Counted from the first letter of the stretch, positions 33,640 through 46,470 are shown. The stretch: 64,000 nt of DNA from Stachybotrys elegans (GCA_020746835.1 JAGPNK010000002.1:682001-746000), one strand, 5' to 3'. The notes: generated by a model not told the origin, from the sequence alone. Numbers and translations are program-made.

Positions 33640-35727
33640 ATGGCGGCAAGAAAATTGCAGCAAGAAGTCGACAAGTGCTTCAAGAAGGTGGCAGAGGGCG
33701 TGGCAGAGTTCGAAGGCATCTACGACAAGATCGAACAATCAAATAACCCTGCCCAAAAAGAGAAACTTGAGGACAACCTAAAGCGTGAGATCAAGAAGCT
33801 CCAGCGTTTGCGCGATCAAATCAAGACATGGGCTGCCAGCAACGACATCAAGGACAAGGCTCCGCTACTGGACCATCGGAAGCTGATAGAAACCGTTTGT
33901 TGCTCCCAAGCCGACGACGCTGTTCGACGGGCAACCATCCCGCTAACCGCCATCTAGCAAATGGAGAAGTTCAAGGCCGTCGAGAAGGCCATGAAGACCA
34001 AGGCCTACTCCAAGGAGGGCTTGTCAGCGGCCGCCAAGCTGGACCCCAAGGAGCAGGCCAAGGTCGAAGCCTCCGAGTTCCTAAGCGGCATGGTGGACGA
34101 GCTGGAGCAGCAGATCGAGGCCCTCGAGGCCGAGAGCGAATCCATACAGGCCACCATGAAGAAGGGAAAGAACCAGAGCGCCAAGGTCGACCGCATGGCC
34201 GAGATCGATCGCATAATCGAGCGGCATAAGTGGCACCAGGGCAAGCTCGAGCTGATCCGCCGGTCATTGGAGAACGGAGGCGTCGACACGGACCAAGTCA
34301 ACGATCTCGAGGAGAGCATCCGCTACTACGTGTCCGACGGGACGCAGGCCGACTTTATCGAGGACGAGGAGATGTACGACGAACTGGATCTCGAAGAAGA
34401 GGAAGGTACCTTTGGCATGGGCCAGGAGAATGACAAGAGCTCTTCCCAGGATGGCCAGTCCGTCCAAGAAGAAGCAGCACCAGATCCAGAACCTATGAAA
34501 ACAGTGGCGAGAAAGGTGCAGAAGGAAGCAGAGGCGAGCGGAGCACGGCGGACGCCTGCCCTGACCAAGTCGCCATTGCCCGCTCTTGCAACGCTACATA
34601 CTCCTCTACCTACGATCGGGAGCGGCGGAGTCGGAGGCCCAGCGATGAAGCCCGCATCTGTACCAACCAGACCTGCGGGTGAAGGCCTCAAGTACGCATC
34701 AGCAGCCGCCGCGGCAGCGGCCAACAGCAGCATGGGCATCTCGCCCTTACCACCGCCACCGGGCATGCCAAGCGTCGGCATCGCGCCCTTACCTCCGGTT
34801 CTCCAGCAGCGCGCAAGCGCAGCAAGCTCACCTGCAAGCACGTCTGTCCTGCCCGTCCCGCAAGCTGCCGAGTCTAGACAGGCGGCCCCAGCAGCTGCAC
34901 CTGCACCCGCACCTCCCGCGGCACCTGCCGCGAGCGAACCGGAGCCTTCGATCTCGAAGGCCTCCAAGAAGTCGAAAGCTGCTGGCAAGCTTCCTACGAC
35001 GCTGGAGTCGGCCCAAGAGTCCAAGGGTAAGAGTGGTGCAACCCTCGCGCGCACAGCAGGTGTGACTAGGAACTCACAAGCAGATGTCACAGCGTCTCGA
35101 GCAAACGGTGTGCCCAACGGCAACAGAGCTGTCGAGGAGCCATCCGAGGAGGAGTCGATATACCACCTACCATCTTCGCTCAAGGACCTGGTCGACTCGT
35201 ACGAGACATCCAAGCGACGACCGCCGCCGCCATCGGCCCAGTCCACGCTGAGGATGATGACGACAAGCCAGGCCAACTACCCCGCGCTCCAGGACGCCGA
35301 CATCCCGCGGACATACCGACCAGACGTGCCTATGCCGCCCACGGGCTCGGGATTCCCCCGCGACCCTTTGCCCATCTTCGACGACCCGCGCCTGTACTCG
35401 CGGATAGACCCGGATACCCTCTTCTACGTGTTCTACTACAAGCAGGGCACGGCGCAGCAGTACCTGGCGGCCAAGGCGCTCAAGGACCAGAGCTGGCGGT
35501 TCCATAAGCAATATCAGACGTGGTTCCAAAGGCACGAGGAGCCTAAAAACATTACAGAGGAGTTTGAGCAGGGCACATATCGATTCTTCGACTATGAATC
35601 AACATGGTAGGCTTCTCCCTATGTGCGCCGCGGAGAAGACTTGATAAACTAAACCATGGGATACAGGATGAACCGAAGGAAAGCAGAGTTCAAGTTTGCG
35701 TACAAGTTCCTCGAGGACGAGGTGTAG
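33640..35727 (+). CDS. not3: CCR4-NOT transcription/deadenylation complex subunit 3 (Not3/Not5)
   Basis: Exons are 33640..33894, 33958..35606 and 35667..35727, giving 654 residues. Introns of 63 and 60 bp join [19 protein letters not shown] and [15 protein letters not shown]. Residues 1-230 form the helical Not3 N-terminal domain ([33 protein letters not shown]). The middle is an Ala/Pro/Ser-rich linker. The C-terminal NOT box (about 545-654) contains [31 protein letters not shown] and [12 protein letters not shown]. In the CCR4-NOT complex this subunit pairs with Not2 through the NOT box and links codon-optimality sensing to mRNA deadenylation. One gene covers both yeast Not3 and Not5, as is usual in filamentous fungi. 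Confidence 0.97.
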
Positions 35728-36218
35728 GTCGGTGAGGAGGGTCGGCGCAGCGAATGGCCAGGTTACGGCCACCGGCTTTTGGGAATTAAGGGACACGTAG
35801 CCCATCATACCTCTGGTGTTTGTTTTACTTTTCGGGGGGGTTTCACCGGTCGGGTCCTAGAACGAGGGTCCTCGTTTTGTTTCTTTCCAGAGCTGGACGC
35901 TCTCCATCAGGTGAAATGGGGAGGGGCTGGTATTTGCTGCGCGAGAATCTTAGGCGTGTCAAGAATATAATGCATACAAGTAAGCTGGCTGCCTGGGAGT
36001 CGCACTCCGGGCGGTGCAGTGTGCGTCTTCACTCTGACAATACGGACAGATATCTTGTGTAACATATGTGTGTGGGTGTGTCTTGCCTTGGCCCAGTGAC
36101 GTTCAAGAAAGAGAGAGAGAAAAAATGATAGAGAGAAAGGGACGTGAGCTCGGCGTGGCTGGGTCATGCCAGGAGGTCTTAGACGGCCATCTCGTTTAGA
36201 CGTCTGTTTGTAGAGGGC

Positions 36219-36221
<3 letters not shown>

Positions 36222-36249
<28 letters not shown>
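36222..36249 (+). repeat. (AG)14 microsatellite
   Basis: A perfect AG dinucleotide run, followed closely by a short GT run. Confidence 0.95.
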
Positions 36250-36254
<5 letters not shown>

Positions 36255-39103
36255 GTGTGTGTTTCGGAAGTAGGGCTCGGCAGAGTGAAACCTAGGGCGC
36301 CGGCGTCCCGTATCTGCAAATAATTTGTCCCGATCGGTGTGATCTGTGTGCATACCTCGAGGGGGTCTGTCTGTCCATTGAGCTGAAATTGCCCCGAACA
36401 TCAAATGCCACCTTCCCTTGGGCATACCGACAGGACCAGGCAAGGAGATGTGAAGCATGGTCAGTCAGATGCGGGCGGTGCAGCGAGAGGCTTGCTAGGC
36501 TCAGTGGCACAGCCGCCAGAGATGGATGGCCCAGGGGGAATATTACGGTAGAAGAGGCGTTGGGAGGAGGGCCATAGAGAGCCCGAGATGGGTGTCTTGT
36601 TTCGGATGGTGCACCTCGACCGGTGCCGAACGGGTGTCAGGTTCCCTAGAGATCCACGGGGGGAACGTTGACGGGAAATGGCGAAAAAGCTTACAAGGGA
36701 TGCATCACTTGGCGTAATGGATAGATGAAAGAAGGAGGGTGTGTGTTGAGGTGCTAATCAGTTGTAAGCCTTGTCTCGAGTCGGATCCGGGTGGGCGGGG
36801 CCGTGAGGGGTTGGACCAAGTCCGTTCCGCCAGCCGCGATGGCATCACCAAAGACGGACACCGAGTTCTAAGTTTATATCGGGGGGCTGTCATTGATCAT
36901 GGGCGCATGTCTCGTTTCTGTGGTATTCCCTGTGGAGGTGGCGCACGCTGTTTTTGCCTACCGAGATGCCAGACAGGATTGAAGAGAAGGATGAGGAGGA
37001 GAAGGGCTTGCGGGCGCTGGGCAAATACGTCGGTGTCATGAACGGGAAAAGGGGGAGCGAGGGGCATCGGCGAGGTAGTTTACCGAGGGAGAAGGAAGTC
37101 GTTGAGTAGTCATGAAGTGAGGGTAGCATGAACGGGCGGGATGGGAGACCCGAGACGTGGTGTGCATGGGACGGCTCGATACTCGATAGGGCATGGATGC
37201 AGCTTGCTCAATTAGGCTGACCGAGTGTGTGGCGAGTGAAGAAAGGAGGGGATGCACGTGTTTGTGCGAGGTGAGCTGTCGCCATGGACACGCGGATCAT
37301 GGCGATGGTGGCTCATTACCAGGGGCGATTAAACAAACCCTCTTGAATTGAAGGGACGAAAGTATGACAGATGGAGGAGACGGAGCTGAGCGAAGCAGCG
37401 CATCGGCAATCGCCGACCGGGATGGAAGCCGGATTACTCTGATTCGACAATTATTGATACGAAAAGAAGGAATCGAAGGAAAGAAAGAAGGATACGATCC
37501 AAGCTAGCTAGTACTTGGCTCCTCGCTACCGGGTTTGCAAGGCAGCAGGATAGGTTGGAGAGGGAGCCAGAGGGTTTAGAAGGTTAGGCTTTCCAGGAGG
37601 CACTTCGGAGTCGCAGAGAAATCTCACCCAAGCCCACGGGATTTTTTTACAGGCAAGGCAAGGTTAGGTTGGGTTGATTGATAGCGGTACACCCCTCTAG
37701 GGTCCATGCTCTCTCGGGGTGGCTGTGGCTTGGAGGGCCTTGTGGAGACTCGGGGACTTGGAGGGAAAGCTGGGGATGTGGATGGTGCGAGGTTTCGAGT
37801 TCGCTGGCAATGATGAGGGTGATGATGATGTCTTTACTGGAGCTCGTGGAGAAGGCCTGCATGTGACGGTGAGCGATTAATTACTTGATGGAGAACCGTG
37901 GGCGACACAGCTGGTGCATACTGAATGAATATCGCCCATGCATTGGCATTGGCATTTCAGTTGATAGACAAGAGGAGCATTCAAGTAGGTGTACCCTGCA
38001 TTGTTCAAGATCTTTTTCTTTTTTGTTAGGATACGTCGTGCGAAACAGAGCCACCACCGACATCAAACTACATACATACCAGGCAATGAGGTTTCCCAGG
38101 ATGCTGCTAATCGCATGCTGCGGCGCGGGCTACAAACTTGGGAGGGGGATGCATTTTGGTGAGGCTGTGCAGCCCCAACTTTGTGCTTCTCATTAGTAGC
38201 TAAGGCGTGGATGCATGGGGGGGGAAAATGACAATCTGGATCGCATGCACGGTGATGGATACCACTGTATCGTGTCGTCTGTACAGTGGAGCATCGAACC
38301 AAGACATGACATTTGCATCGTGTTGTGAGGGAACAGAAGGATGGGTCGCGGGACAAATTCTCAAATTCCTCCTCCCTATGTTTCGGATAACGGGTCGGAT
38401 AGGCTAGGGGAAGAGAGAGAAAGGGAAATCGATGATCGACTGGAATGGGTCAGCCTTGTATGGCCGTGTCTGACATTTTGTTTTATTTTCGGGATGTGCA
38501 TCTCCCTTTGAGAGTCTTCTAGTGGCACCTAGTTGTGATATGAACTGTATTTTTTCTTTTTTGGTCGGTTTTTTTTTTGTCTTAATCTACCTATGTACCG
38601 GGCGCACCTGTTTTATTTTTATTTTTATTTCCATCTTCATTAGGGCCAAAGTGATACTACGAGAGCATAGTTAACTATCACAGCTTTTTTCCATCAATTG
38701 CAGACGAAGCCGCAGCATCATCCAGGCGCTGACCAGATTCAAGGGCCGCCTGTGTACGGATACCGATTTGGCAATCGAGGTCAACCTCAGCGCTGGTGTC
38801 CTAACAAGGCAGGAGAGGCATCTTATTGGCTCCATGCACCGGGTGTTCCACTCCTCTCTGGTGAGACTAGCGTGGTTGCCTCTTTTTGGCAGAGCCATCT
38901 TCCATCATGTCGACGTAGAGGCGCCGTCTCGTCTTAGAGTTTGGCGATAACCACCACTCCCTCTCCCACTCCCTCCCTTTCGGCCGCCCTTGTCCCCCGT
39001 TCAGCCCTGGTGGATGCATGGGGGAGCTGGCATGCTCCTGGGGCGCGGCTGCTCTTCCCATTCGCCTGCCGGCCTTTCTTGATTCCCTACTATGTACTGT
39101 CTT

Positions 39104-39126
39104 ACTTCTGACTTCTGACTTCTGAC
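39104..39126 (+). repeat. 7-bp tandem repeat (ACTTCTG)
   Basis: Three perfect units plus two bases. Confidence 0.85.
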
Positions 39127-40877
39127 ATGAGCCCTGATTCCTCCTCCTACTCCTCTCCCTCCCTCACTGCTAGCATAGCCTCCCACCTCTCTATCTCTTC
39201 TGCCGAACACACCCTACCTCACACTAGACACCCCTGCTCCCCCTCTCCCTGCGCGGCATTGCTGCTGACTTCCCTCCCCTCTTCGATATGCCTGAATGGG
39301 CAATGGCTCGCATCGCGTCGGGACGCTGATGGGTGATCAGTGCCAGGGTACGCTAGGGACCACGATTCAATGCCACCTCGATATCTGCAAGGCTATCGAA
39401 TGAAAGGCCTGGTAATTCTGCTGCCTTGAGGGCTGGATGGCTTTTTGTTGCCCATCTGCAGTGCATCGACGCCAAAAACATGGCACGGCGAGATATTACT
39501 GCTACTTGCTTGCTTGGCTGAGTACTTCTCTTACCGCAACCCGATGAATATCGGGATGGAATGGATGAATGAATGCCCTGAGTCGGCTGCCGGCAGAATT
39601 GACGTGTCGCTTAGGGGATATTCCCATATGTACGACTCTGCACGGGGCGTTGTCTCGCCGCGCGTTATGGTGCTATGCCCGTGGGCTCGGTAACAGAACT
39701 GGCGGAGAGTTGCCCGCTCCCTGATCCAGATTTGACAGCCAGTACTGCATCTATGTACCTGGCACATCAGCGTTCCATCTGTCTTGGTCCGCCAAAGCCA
39801 GGCCAGCGGGTGCTTTCTATCCATCAGTTTGCTTCCCCTCCTCGCACAAGGCCTTCTGTCGTGTTGTGTCGACTCTTTTGCCCCCCCCGCCCTCTGCCTC
39901 AGCCCTGCCTCGTAGCTGAGCTGCCCATCATCTCCCGATGCATTGCTGCTTTGCCAATCTTCTTTGTCGTTTTCTAGAAGCCTAAACCACCCACTTGTGA
40001 TGTGACGCCGCCGGGGGGAGTGCGCAGTGACGTGCCCAGGGAGGGGCTTTGGAGGGCGTGTAGATAACGAAACGAAACGAACGCCGGTGGGGCACCCGTT
40101 TTCACCCCTCCCCCTCCCCTCGTCGCTCTTTCCCTAGGCCCTGCTTGGTCGTCCCGCAGCACCCTCTTGACCGATACTTGTACTTGTGGTCCCAGGAAAG
40201 AGCTTCGAATGGGCTGCACCCGTGAGGCAGGAGCCATGTCACACGCTCGAGGCTGCATGTCCATCTTGCTCGGACCGCCTCACTCATAATCTCCCGCTGC
40301 TGCTACTCTGCTACGTATCTTTTATCCTCACATCTCACATCTCACAACTCACATCCCTCACCCTCACCCTCACCTCTATACCCACCTCCACATATTCATT
40401 CTCCTTGCTCACACACCCCCTGTCCTCCAACCAAACAACCTGACTTCTTGAGCCTCTTCCTCCATACACGCATATAATACCTGCCCCCCCACCTTGGCTG
40501 GCCTCAGTATTTGTTGATGTTCTTTCCCTTCATATGCACTGCACCTTGAATACAACTTAGAGTACCACAGCATCGCAATCTTGTTCACCCATACCCTTCT
40601 CCTACCCCTCCGTCTACAACAATCCTTCAAACTTTCTCTCCGGGTTCTACCTCTCTCGAGCCTGGACATTACCTCTTCACCGCAAACTTCCGTATACACA
40701 GCTTGTTGTACCAGCAGTCCTCTGCCGTGCAACAGCCCGAGTCACCTTCGGCGACCAGAGGAGTAGATTCGACTTGACCACAACATTGACTTCGCGTTCT
40801 TTACTCCTACCCTCCCAGCTCTCTGGTGACTGGCTTGGGGCTCCCTCCCAGGCCGTCTTCCGTCTCTCATCGCCAAC

Positions 40878-41756
40878 ATGCCTTCTCCCATTTACTCTGG
40901 CAGCGGCTACAACGACAGCATGGACAACGACATGATACTTTCGTCTACTTCCTTCTCCCTTGAAACAAGCGACAATTACGATACATCGTCCGCGTCGCTG
41001 CAGACAAACTTCAATTCCAGTCCGGGTTCTTATCCTCTCTCGTGGTCTGGTAGTTCAGAGGGCAGCTCCTACAGCTACTCTTCGCCCTCGTCACCCAACT
41101 TCCCTGCCGTGGGCGAAATAGTTCCCGATTTGACATACCAACCTGCGACCTACCCTGACCTTCACCCTGGCACCGAAGGCCAATCTCGCGCAGTGTTGTA
41201 TTCTCGGCTCTCTCCCACCCTCGACTCAATGGCCCCTCGTCGGATGCCTGATGATCAGGTCGAGATGTAAGACTTATTTGACTACTCGCTACCCCGTGTG
41301 TTCGCCTGCTAATGTGTACGTAGCAACAGCACCCGGGAGGACATTCCTCTTGTATGCCTTTACCCTGGATGCAATGCCCGTCCCCGCCGCCGCGCCGACC
41401 TTGATCGACATTACAAGAACGTTCACCGATCCAACTCCAAGGAGGTATTCACCTGCGACTACGGCAGGTGCCCCCGCAGCAACCAGCCCTTCAACCGCCG
41501 TGACCACTTTCGCGACCACCTGCGCGACTTTCACAAGGAGGACATTGAGAAGAGGGGCAGCAACGGTACCGGGACCGTCTCTTCTACATCATCAGTAACC
41601 GCCAACCGAAACTGGTGGCGCTGCTCCAAGTGCCTCCACCGCGTACAAATCAGCGTGGATGGCTTCAGTTGCCCCGACTGCAAAGCCCAATGCGAGCCCA
41701 GCCGTATGGCCCGGCGCCAGCAGCACAAGCAGCAGAACCAGCAGAGACGACGTTGA
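40878..41756 (+). CDS. C2H2-type zinc-finger protein with a second Cys cluster
   Basis: Exons are 40878..41266 and 41324..41756, joined over a 57-bp intron with a GCTAATG branch site, giving 273 residues. The N-terminal half is Ser/Tyr/Asn-rich and acidic, like an activation region. After the splice come two finger-like units: VCLYPGCNARPRRRADLDRHYKNVH and a longer one (TCDYGRCP...RRDHFRDHLRDFH). They are followed by a WWRCSKCLHRV...CPDCKAQCE cluster that can bind another zinc, and a Gln/Arg-rich end. I recognise this arrangement as a recurring uncharacterised family in filamentous ascomycetes. It is a probable DNA-binding regulator, consistent with its very long upstream region and leader. 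Target genes are unknown. Confidence 0.85.
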
Positions 41757-44400
41757 CGGCGCATGCGGTGCTGAGAGGCCGGTGACGATGCAAAAGACGC
41801 CTCGCAGAACACCTGCAGCACAAAAGTGGTTTCACAGGGGCTTGATTCGACAATCGGGGACCCGCCCATGCATCTTCTACGGGGATTCTAGAAAGAGATC
41901 CCTGGCGATGCTCTCCACTTTCAGGGCTTCGGAGACGCCGACCGGGGAACGGGCGTCCCACCACATCACCATCATCATTATCATCATCATCACAATCATC
42001 CTTATCCACACGACACAATGTGACTACGTCGTTTGGTCTTACTCTTGCTGCTGCTGCGTCGCATATGTAGCATGGCAGCTTCTTCTGGGGACCACATTAC
42101 CGCCCGGCCTATGACAGGTCTCAAAGACAGTGCAGCACATATCATCTGACGGGATGCGACATGCATCTCCTCCACCCTTGATTCCCCATTTTCCTCCTTG
42201 CAACCCCAATCAATTGATGAACCTCTTCCTACTCTCGGCGGATACGAAGTCGCGGTGACTCCCGGAACGGGCCATGGGTCTGACGTCTGAGTCACTGTCT
42301 TACCCTGTTATGGGACGCTTGAGCTTCGTATCTCACAGCTTGTGTAATATTTGACATTCCTGGATGGAATAATTGTCGCGGTTGTTTTCTCTTCTTTTCT
42401 TTCTTTCTCATTGCCTTGGTTCAGCGTTTGCCGGGTCTCTCTTTAATCTCTACTTCTTCTTCCCCCCTCCCCCTTACTTTTCCTTCTTTCAGGGTTCTTT
42501 TCCATCTTGTGGGGAATTAGAGGTTTGGGAACTTGATTGGGTTGCTTTTTGGCCTGGCGCTCCGGCTTTATGACCAGCACATACCATACATACCACATGA
42601 TAGAATGGGCATCACGGATGGATAGAATAGCCGCCGCGGTGCGCGAAACGAAGCGATTGGCCAGGAAATGACGAGGCGACGATCGCATTCGATTTCTTGG
42701 AATTTGGCTTTGGAATTATTAGTTATTTACAGTCAATTGACGACACGTCCTTCCTAACCACCTTGGCCTGCCATGGCTCGGCCCTTGAATTTACAAACTT
42801 GTCTCGTGTAAATCCCATGTCAAATCCCCATCCCTACCACGGCCACACACCCGTTGCAGCTAACACCACACCTCGCTGTGATCCCCTCTCTCTCACCATC
42901 CATCTTTATGTAATTCCCCATCTCTATCCCCCGCACTGCCAAGGCGTCATCTCCCCTACCTCGTGACTTTGCAGCTCCCCCCTTCTCTCTTCTTGATCAA
43001 CCTATTCCCCCGTTACTCATCATCTGACCTAGCTAAGCCCGTGGAACCCCCCCGTCGAACTAGCCTAGGCAGGGACATTCTCCCCTCCGCCATTGGTGCA
43101 TCTCGTACAATGGCTCCGCGCGCCAACCCCCTTGGCTCCCCTTGGCTCCCTTTGGCTCCCCTTGGCTTTCCCGGAGCACGGCGCCTTCAGTGGCGCGAAC
43201 CCGGCACGAGAATTCCGGGGTGTGGAGACGGACGGACGGGGGCGACGGGTCGGGGGCTCGTTGGCCAAGGTTGCATCGCGCGGGATTGAGAGTAGGTCGA
43301 TGCGGATGTGATGCGTCATTGGGGTTGTTTGGATAAATTCTCGGCGCGGTTTGGGCTGAGATGCTGCATGTCTCCTGTCCTTTCACCTCTTAATGCTTAG
43401 CAGAAGCGCCCCCCCCCAGAACAGACGCATTTACCAAACTCGAGCAATTTGTATCAATTAGGCCAAAGACATGTCTCCCACAAACCACAACGCGCGCTGT
43501 ACATAAGGTGATCTGTGCGAGGTGTATATTGATCATGTGGCTTTCTGTCTATTTCAACGCCCCCCCCCCTTTCCCCTGGTATCTAGCATTTGTAGCGGAG
43601 GGATGCGATAAGGGCGGAGGCTTGGCATATGTTCTTGGAGTGTGTAACGCGACTCTTCCTACGCGCGCCAGCTGTTCAAGATGCTGGGAAGGGACGGCTG
43701 CCCATTGGGTCGCGAGGGCCGTGCCATGGCCTTTCTCAGCATTTGAGACGACCAGAAGGGGGATGTCGAATATGCAAAGTCAGCCCACGCACCTTTGGTC
43801 CTTGGGCGGTTGTTATCAGGGACGTATTATCATCGTCAGAATTGCGGCCTATCATCATTGATTACGCCGACTCGTATCTCGTTTATCGTGGCTGGGCATG
43901 TTGTGACACAGCAGAAGCGAGAAATTGTGCGAGCAAGGGAGCGTGGAATTCTTCTAGAAGGGCGTGGCGAAGTGCAGCAGGACGCGGGGCGGTGGAGCGC
44001 ACCACCAAGCCAAATCGCTGGTCCGCCGATATGGATATGGATATGTGATAGGGATATGGAAGGATGAATGATGATGATGGATGGGGCTATGCAGACACAT
44101 GTGCCAACACCGACAGGGACCATGTAATATTGTATGAGCCCATTTCATCATCTGCAGTCATATTATCAGTACATGTACTTGCCCAGTCACTGTGCTTGAT
44201 GCTGTGCCTTGGCGTGCGTCTGGCAACCACTTCGTCCAGGCAGAGACATTATTTCTCCAAACCCCTGCCACCATTGCACACATATTCCCTTGGCCTGCCC
44301 GTGCCCCGATTCTCCTTCTGCTTTATCAATGCCAGCCTCACTTTTCCCATCTGATCTGTCCATGTGTTCCAGCCACTCCCCTCCAGCGGGCACGTCGACC
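41757..44400. other. Intergenic between convergent genes
   Basis: A 2.6-kb region with an imperfect (CAT)n stretch near 41965-41995, a four-unit 10-bp repeat at 43131-43170 and C-runs near 43410 and 43560. No ORF is convincing. Confidence 0.5.
43131..43170 (+). repeat. 10-bp tandem repeat, four units
   Basis: CTTGGCTCCC occurs twice perfectly, then as TTTGGCTCCC and CTTGGCTTTC. Confidence 0.85.
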
Positions 44401-46470
44401 CTAGGGGCTTTCCTCGATTGGGTCACCTGCAAAATCGGGCATCGATCTGATGTCTGGTCGTCCGTTGTCTCGAGGCCGTTTCCTACACCTCCTCTTGGCC
44501 TTGCCATTCCTTGAATTCAGCTCGGGGGCCAAGTTGGTTGGCACCTCGTGGGCCAACCTTCCCACGAAGAGCTGCGGCTGGTGGAATTTGAAGTCACCTC
44601 GGCATGCCCTTGGGGATGGTGTCCTGGGCTTTGCTACTACAGAGCCAACATCATTCACCCCGTCTCCGAGTATGCTGGCCATGGTCGTGGCATCGGTGGA
44701 TGCTTGATACTGATTTGTCTCCAATGAACAACCTCCGTGGCTGGGCCCCGAAACAGAGTCGGGTGGGTTTGTCCAAGGCACGTCAATGGCATTGGCTGAT
44801 CGGCTGTTTGCGAAACCATCGACGATGCTGGCAAAGGACTGCCTAAGCTCCCGTTTTGTCTGTTCCTGTGCCTCTTGTTGGGCTCGCAGCAACATGTCTT
44901 GGCTGTCATCGTACTCGATGAACTTCCTCCATATTGCGTCTTGGTCTTCAGCCTGGCTGCTACCTCCGGTCACATCATGCTGGCTACTATGCCCTAAGTG
45001 GTCATTGTCTGTCTTTGGGATATCCTGGCATTCCTTTTCTTCCATGGCCTCAGATTGGTCAGGGTACACGCCCGCAGCCAAGTCAATTTGCGTCGAGTGC
45101 GTCTGGTTCATTGCCGCTGTGTCGCCTCTGGGCTGAGGCCAACACGATCCATGAATAGCTTCGTGCAAAGGCTGTTGTAGCACGGCCAAGCTTGTTCTTC
45201 CGGGGCTCTGCGGCTGATGTAAGTTTGTGTCTCGATGCCACGCCGGCTTAGAAGAGGAATTGCTGATGCAAAATCGGGCGGTGGAGCCCCCGTAACGAGA
45301 GACAGATGTTCCCTTGCGGGGGGTTTGATTTTTGAGGTTCGTCAAATTCGAATCGTCCGTTGAACTATCGGGATACTCCTGCTGGCCTTGGACCGAAGCG
45401 TTCGACTTCTGCTCAAGCCATGTCGACCAACGAATATCTTCCCCTGTCGTGTTCCCGGGCTTTTCGGGTGCTTCAGGCTGCGCCAAGGTGCTTCCAGCCA
45501 ATTCTGAGTATGGCGACCAAGACCGCTGCAGAATAGGAATGACCCTGCGAGGTTTTGGCTGCTGTATGGCTGCCGGTGGTGAAGACACTATCATAGGCTC
45601 AGGCTCACCTCCTAGTGAAGGCCGCTCGGACTCATTCGGGGGAGTATGAGCCGTCCCTAGCTCATATCTCGCTTTCCCAGCCAGCTTTTCGCCACCTTGA
45701 TGTGCGATAGGCCGGCCCTTTCTGGACCCCTTTGATTCGAGAGATGGGGAGAAAGAATAGTTGGATAATGAGCTTGCTGGTGCATGTCGATAACTTGGAG
45801 AGGAGCTTTCTGATGGTCCAGTATATGAGCTCGTATGGAAATGCCGAGAACTGACTGGACTCCTTAGAGAATTGCTGTCTTTGCTCCAACGAAACCTTTG
45901 TGAGCCAATTTCGATCCTCATGTCGGTGTTGCTGGTATCGTCGCTGATACTCGAACGGTCTCGGCGTTGACGTGCTGCGATATGCGGTGTTTGGTCTGCC
46001 GGATGCTCACTGTATACACCCTTGGGGACATGCTCAATACTCCAGGAGAAGCCGGAAAAGTCCACTGCAGAGGGTTTTTGAAGATCTATACCCGTCCAGT
46101 CGCTTCTTTCCAATAGCCTTTGGCGCTTAGCTTCCATATTGACGACCAATGGGTCTGGCAACAAGGCGTCTTGATGCTCCCCGACGTTTCCCAGCGACTG
46201 ATGAGCCGTAAAGGATCGGTTCGATGCTGCGTCGGAGAGGTGTACGAGTCGTTGTCGGGGTAACTCATGGTGTCTCGCAGGCTGTATGTTTGCTGCTGGT
46301 ATATAGCTTGGGACGAATGATGGCGGGCGTGTCAAGCCAGAAGAGTGCTGCTGATGGCGAGCGCTGGCTTTAGCAAAGTATTCTTTTTGTCGTGCGGCGT
46401 CGGCATTCCAGCCTTTGCGGCGCGAGTGACGAGCGAGAGTGCCCTCTGTCCAGTTCATCCTGGGCAGCAT
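44401..46470 (-). CDS. Conserved protein of unknown function with MNWTEG N-terminal motif
   Basis: A single exon of 689 residues. The conserved start in related fungal proteins as I recall them is MNWTEGTLARHSRRKGWN, here preceded by MLPR from an ATG 12 nt upstream, so the true start may be 46458. Three short conserved-looking islands stand out in a long disordered Ser/Gln/Pro-rich chain. These are the N-terminal RHSRRKGWNADAARQKEYFAK, a central KRQRLLERSDWTGIDLQKP (about 113-131), and the C-terminal KAKRRCRKRPRDNGRPDIR followed by an acidic IEES end. The last island is a likely nuclear localisation signal. No enzyme domain is seen. A nuclear scaffold or chromatin-associated role is only a guess. 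Confidence 0.85.
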   Translation of the reverse strand: MLPRMNWTEGTLARHSRRKGWNADAARQKEYFAKASARHQQHSSGLTRPPSFVPSYIPAANIQPARHHELPRQRLVHLSDAASNRSFTAHQSLGNVGEHQDALLPDPLVVNMEAKRQRLLERSDWTGIDLQKPSAVDFSGFSWSIEHVPKGVYSEHPADQTPHIAARQRRDRSSISDDTSNTDMRIEIGSQRFRWSKDSNSLRSPVSSRHFHTSSYTGPSESSSPSYRHAPASSLSNYSFSPSLESKGSRKGRPIAHQGGEKLAGKARYELGTAHTPPNESERPSLGGEPEPMIVSSPPAAIQQPKPRRVIPILQRSWSPYSELAGSTLAQPEAPEKPGNTTGEDIRWSTWLEQKSNASVQGQQEYPDSSTDDSNLTNLKNQTPRKGTSVSRYGGSTARFCISNSSSKPAWHRDTNLHQPQSPGRTSLAVLQQPLHEAIHGSCWPQPRGDTAAMNQTHSTQIDLAAGVYPDQSEAMEEKECQDIPKTDNDHLGHSSQHDVTGGSSQAEDQDAIWRKFIEYDDSQDMLLRAQQEAQEQTKRELRQSFASIVDGFANSRSANAIDVPWTNPPDSVSGPSHGGCSLETNQYQASTDATTMASILGDGVNDVGSVVAKPRTPSPRACRGDFKFHQPQLFVGRLAHEVPTNLAPELNSRNGKAKRRCRKRPRDNGRPDIRSMPDFAGDPIEESP

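Larger units (their letters stand above)
35728..40877. other. 5.1-kb gene desert
   Basis: The longest non-coding stretch. It holds the NOT3 3' flank, a (GA)n array at 36222-36249, T-rich tracts at about 38550-38630, a 7-bp tandem repeat at 39104-39126 and, from about 40280, a CT-rich leader for the C2H2 gene at 40878. ORFs are short with no motifs. Such long upstream regions are common at fungal regulator genes and may hide non-coding RNAs, which I cannot detect. Confidence 0.5.

Noticed and set aside
34326..35276. 316-codon ORF antisense to NOT3
   Set aside because: A shadow of the GC-rich Ala/Pro linker of NOT3, whose plus-strand frame is clearly conserved.
40360..40376. CCCTCA repeats reminiscent of telomere sequence
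   Set aside because: The fungal telomere unit is CCCTAA. This short series is part of a CT-rich leader.
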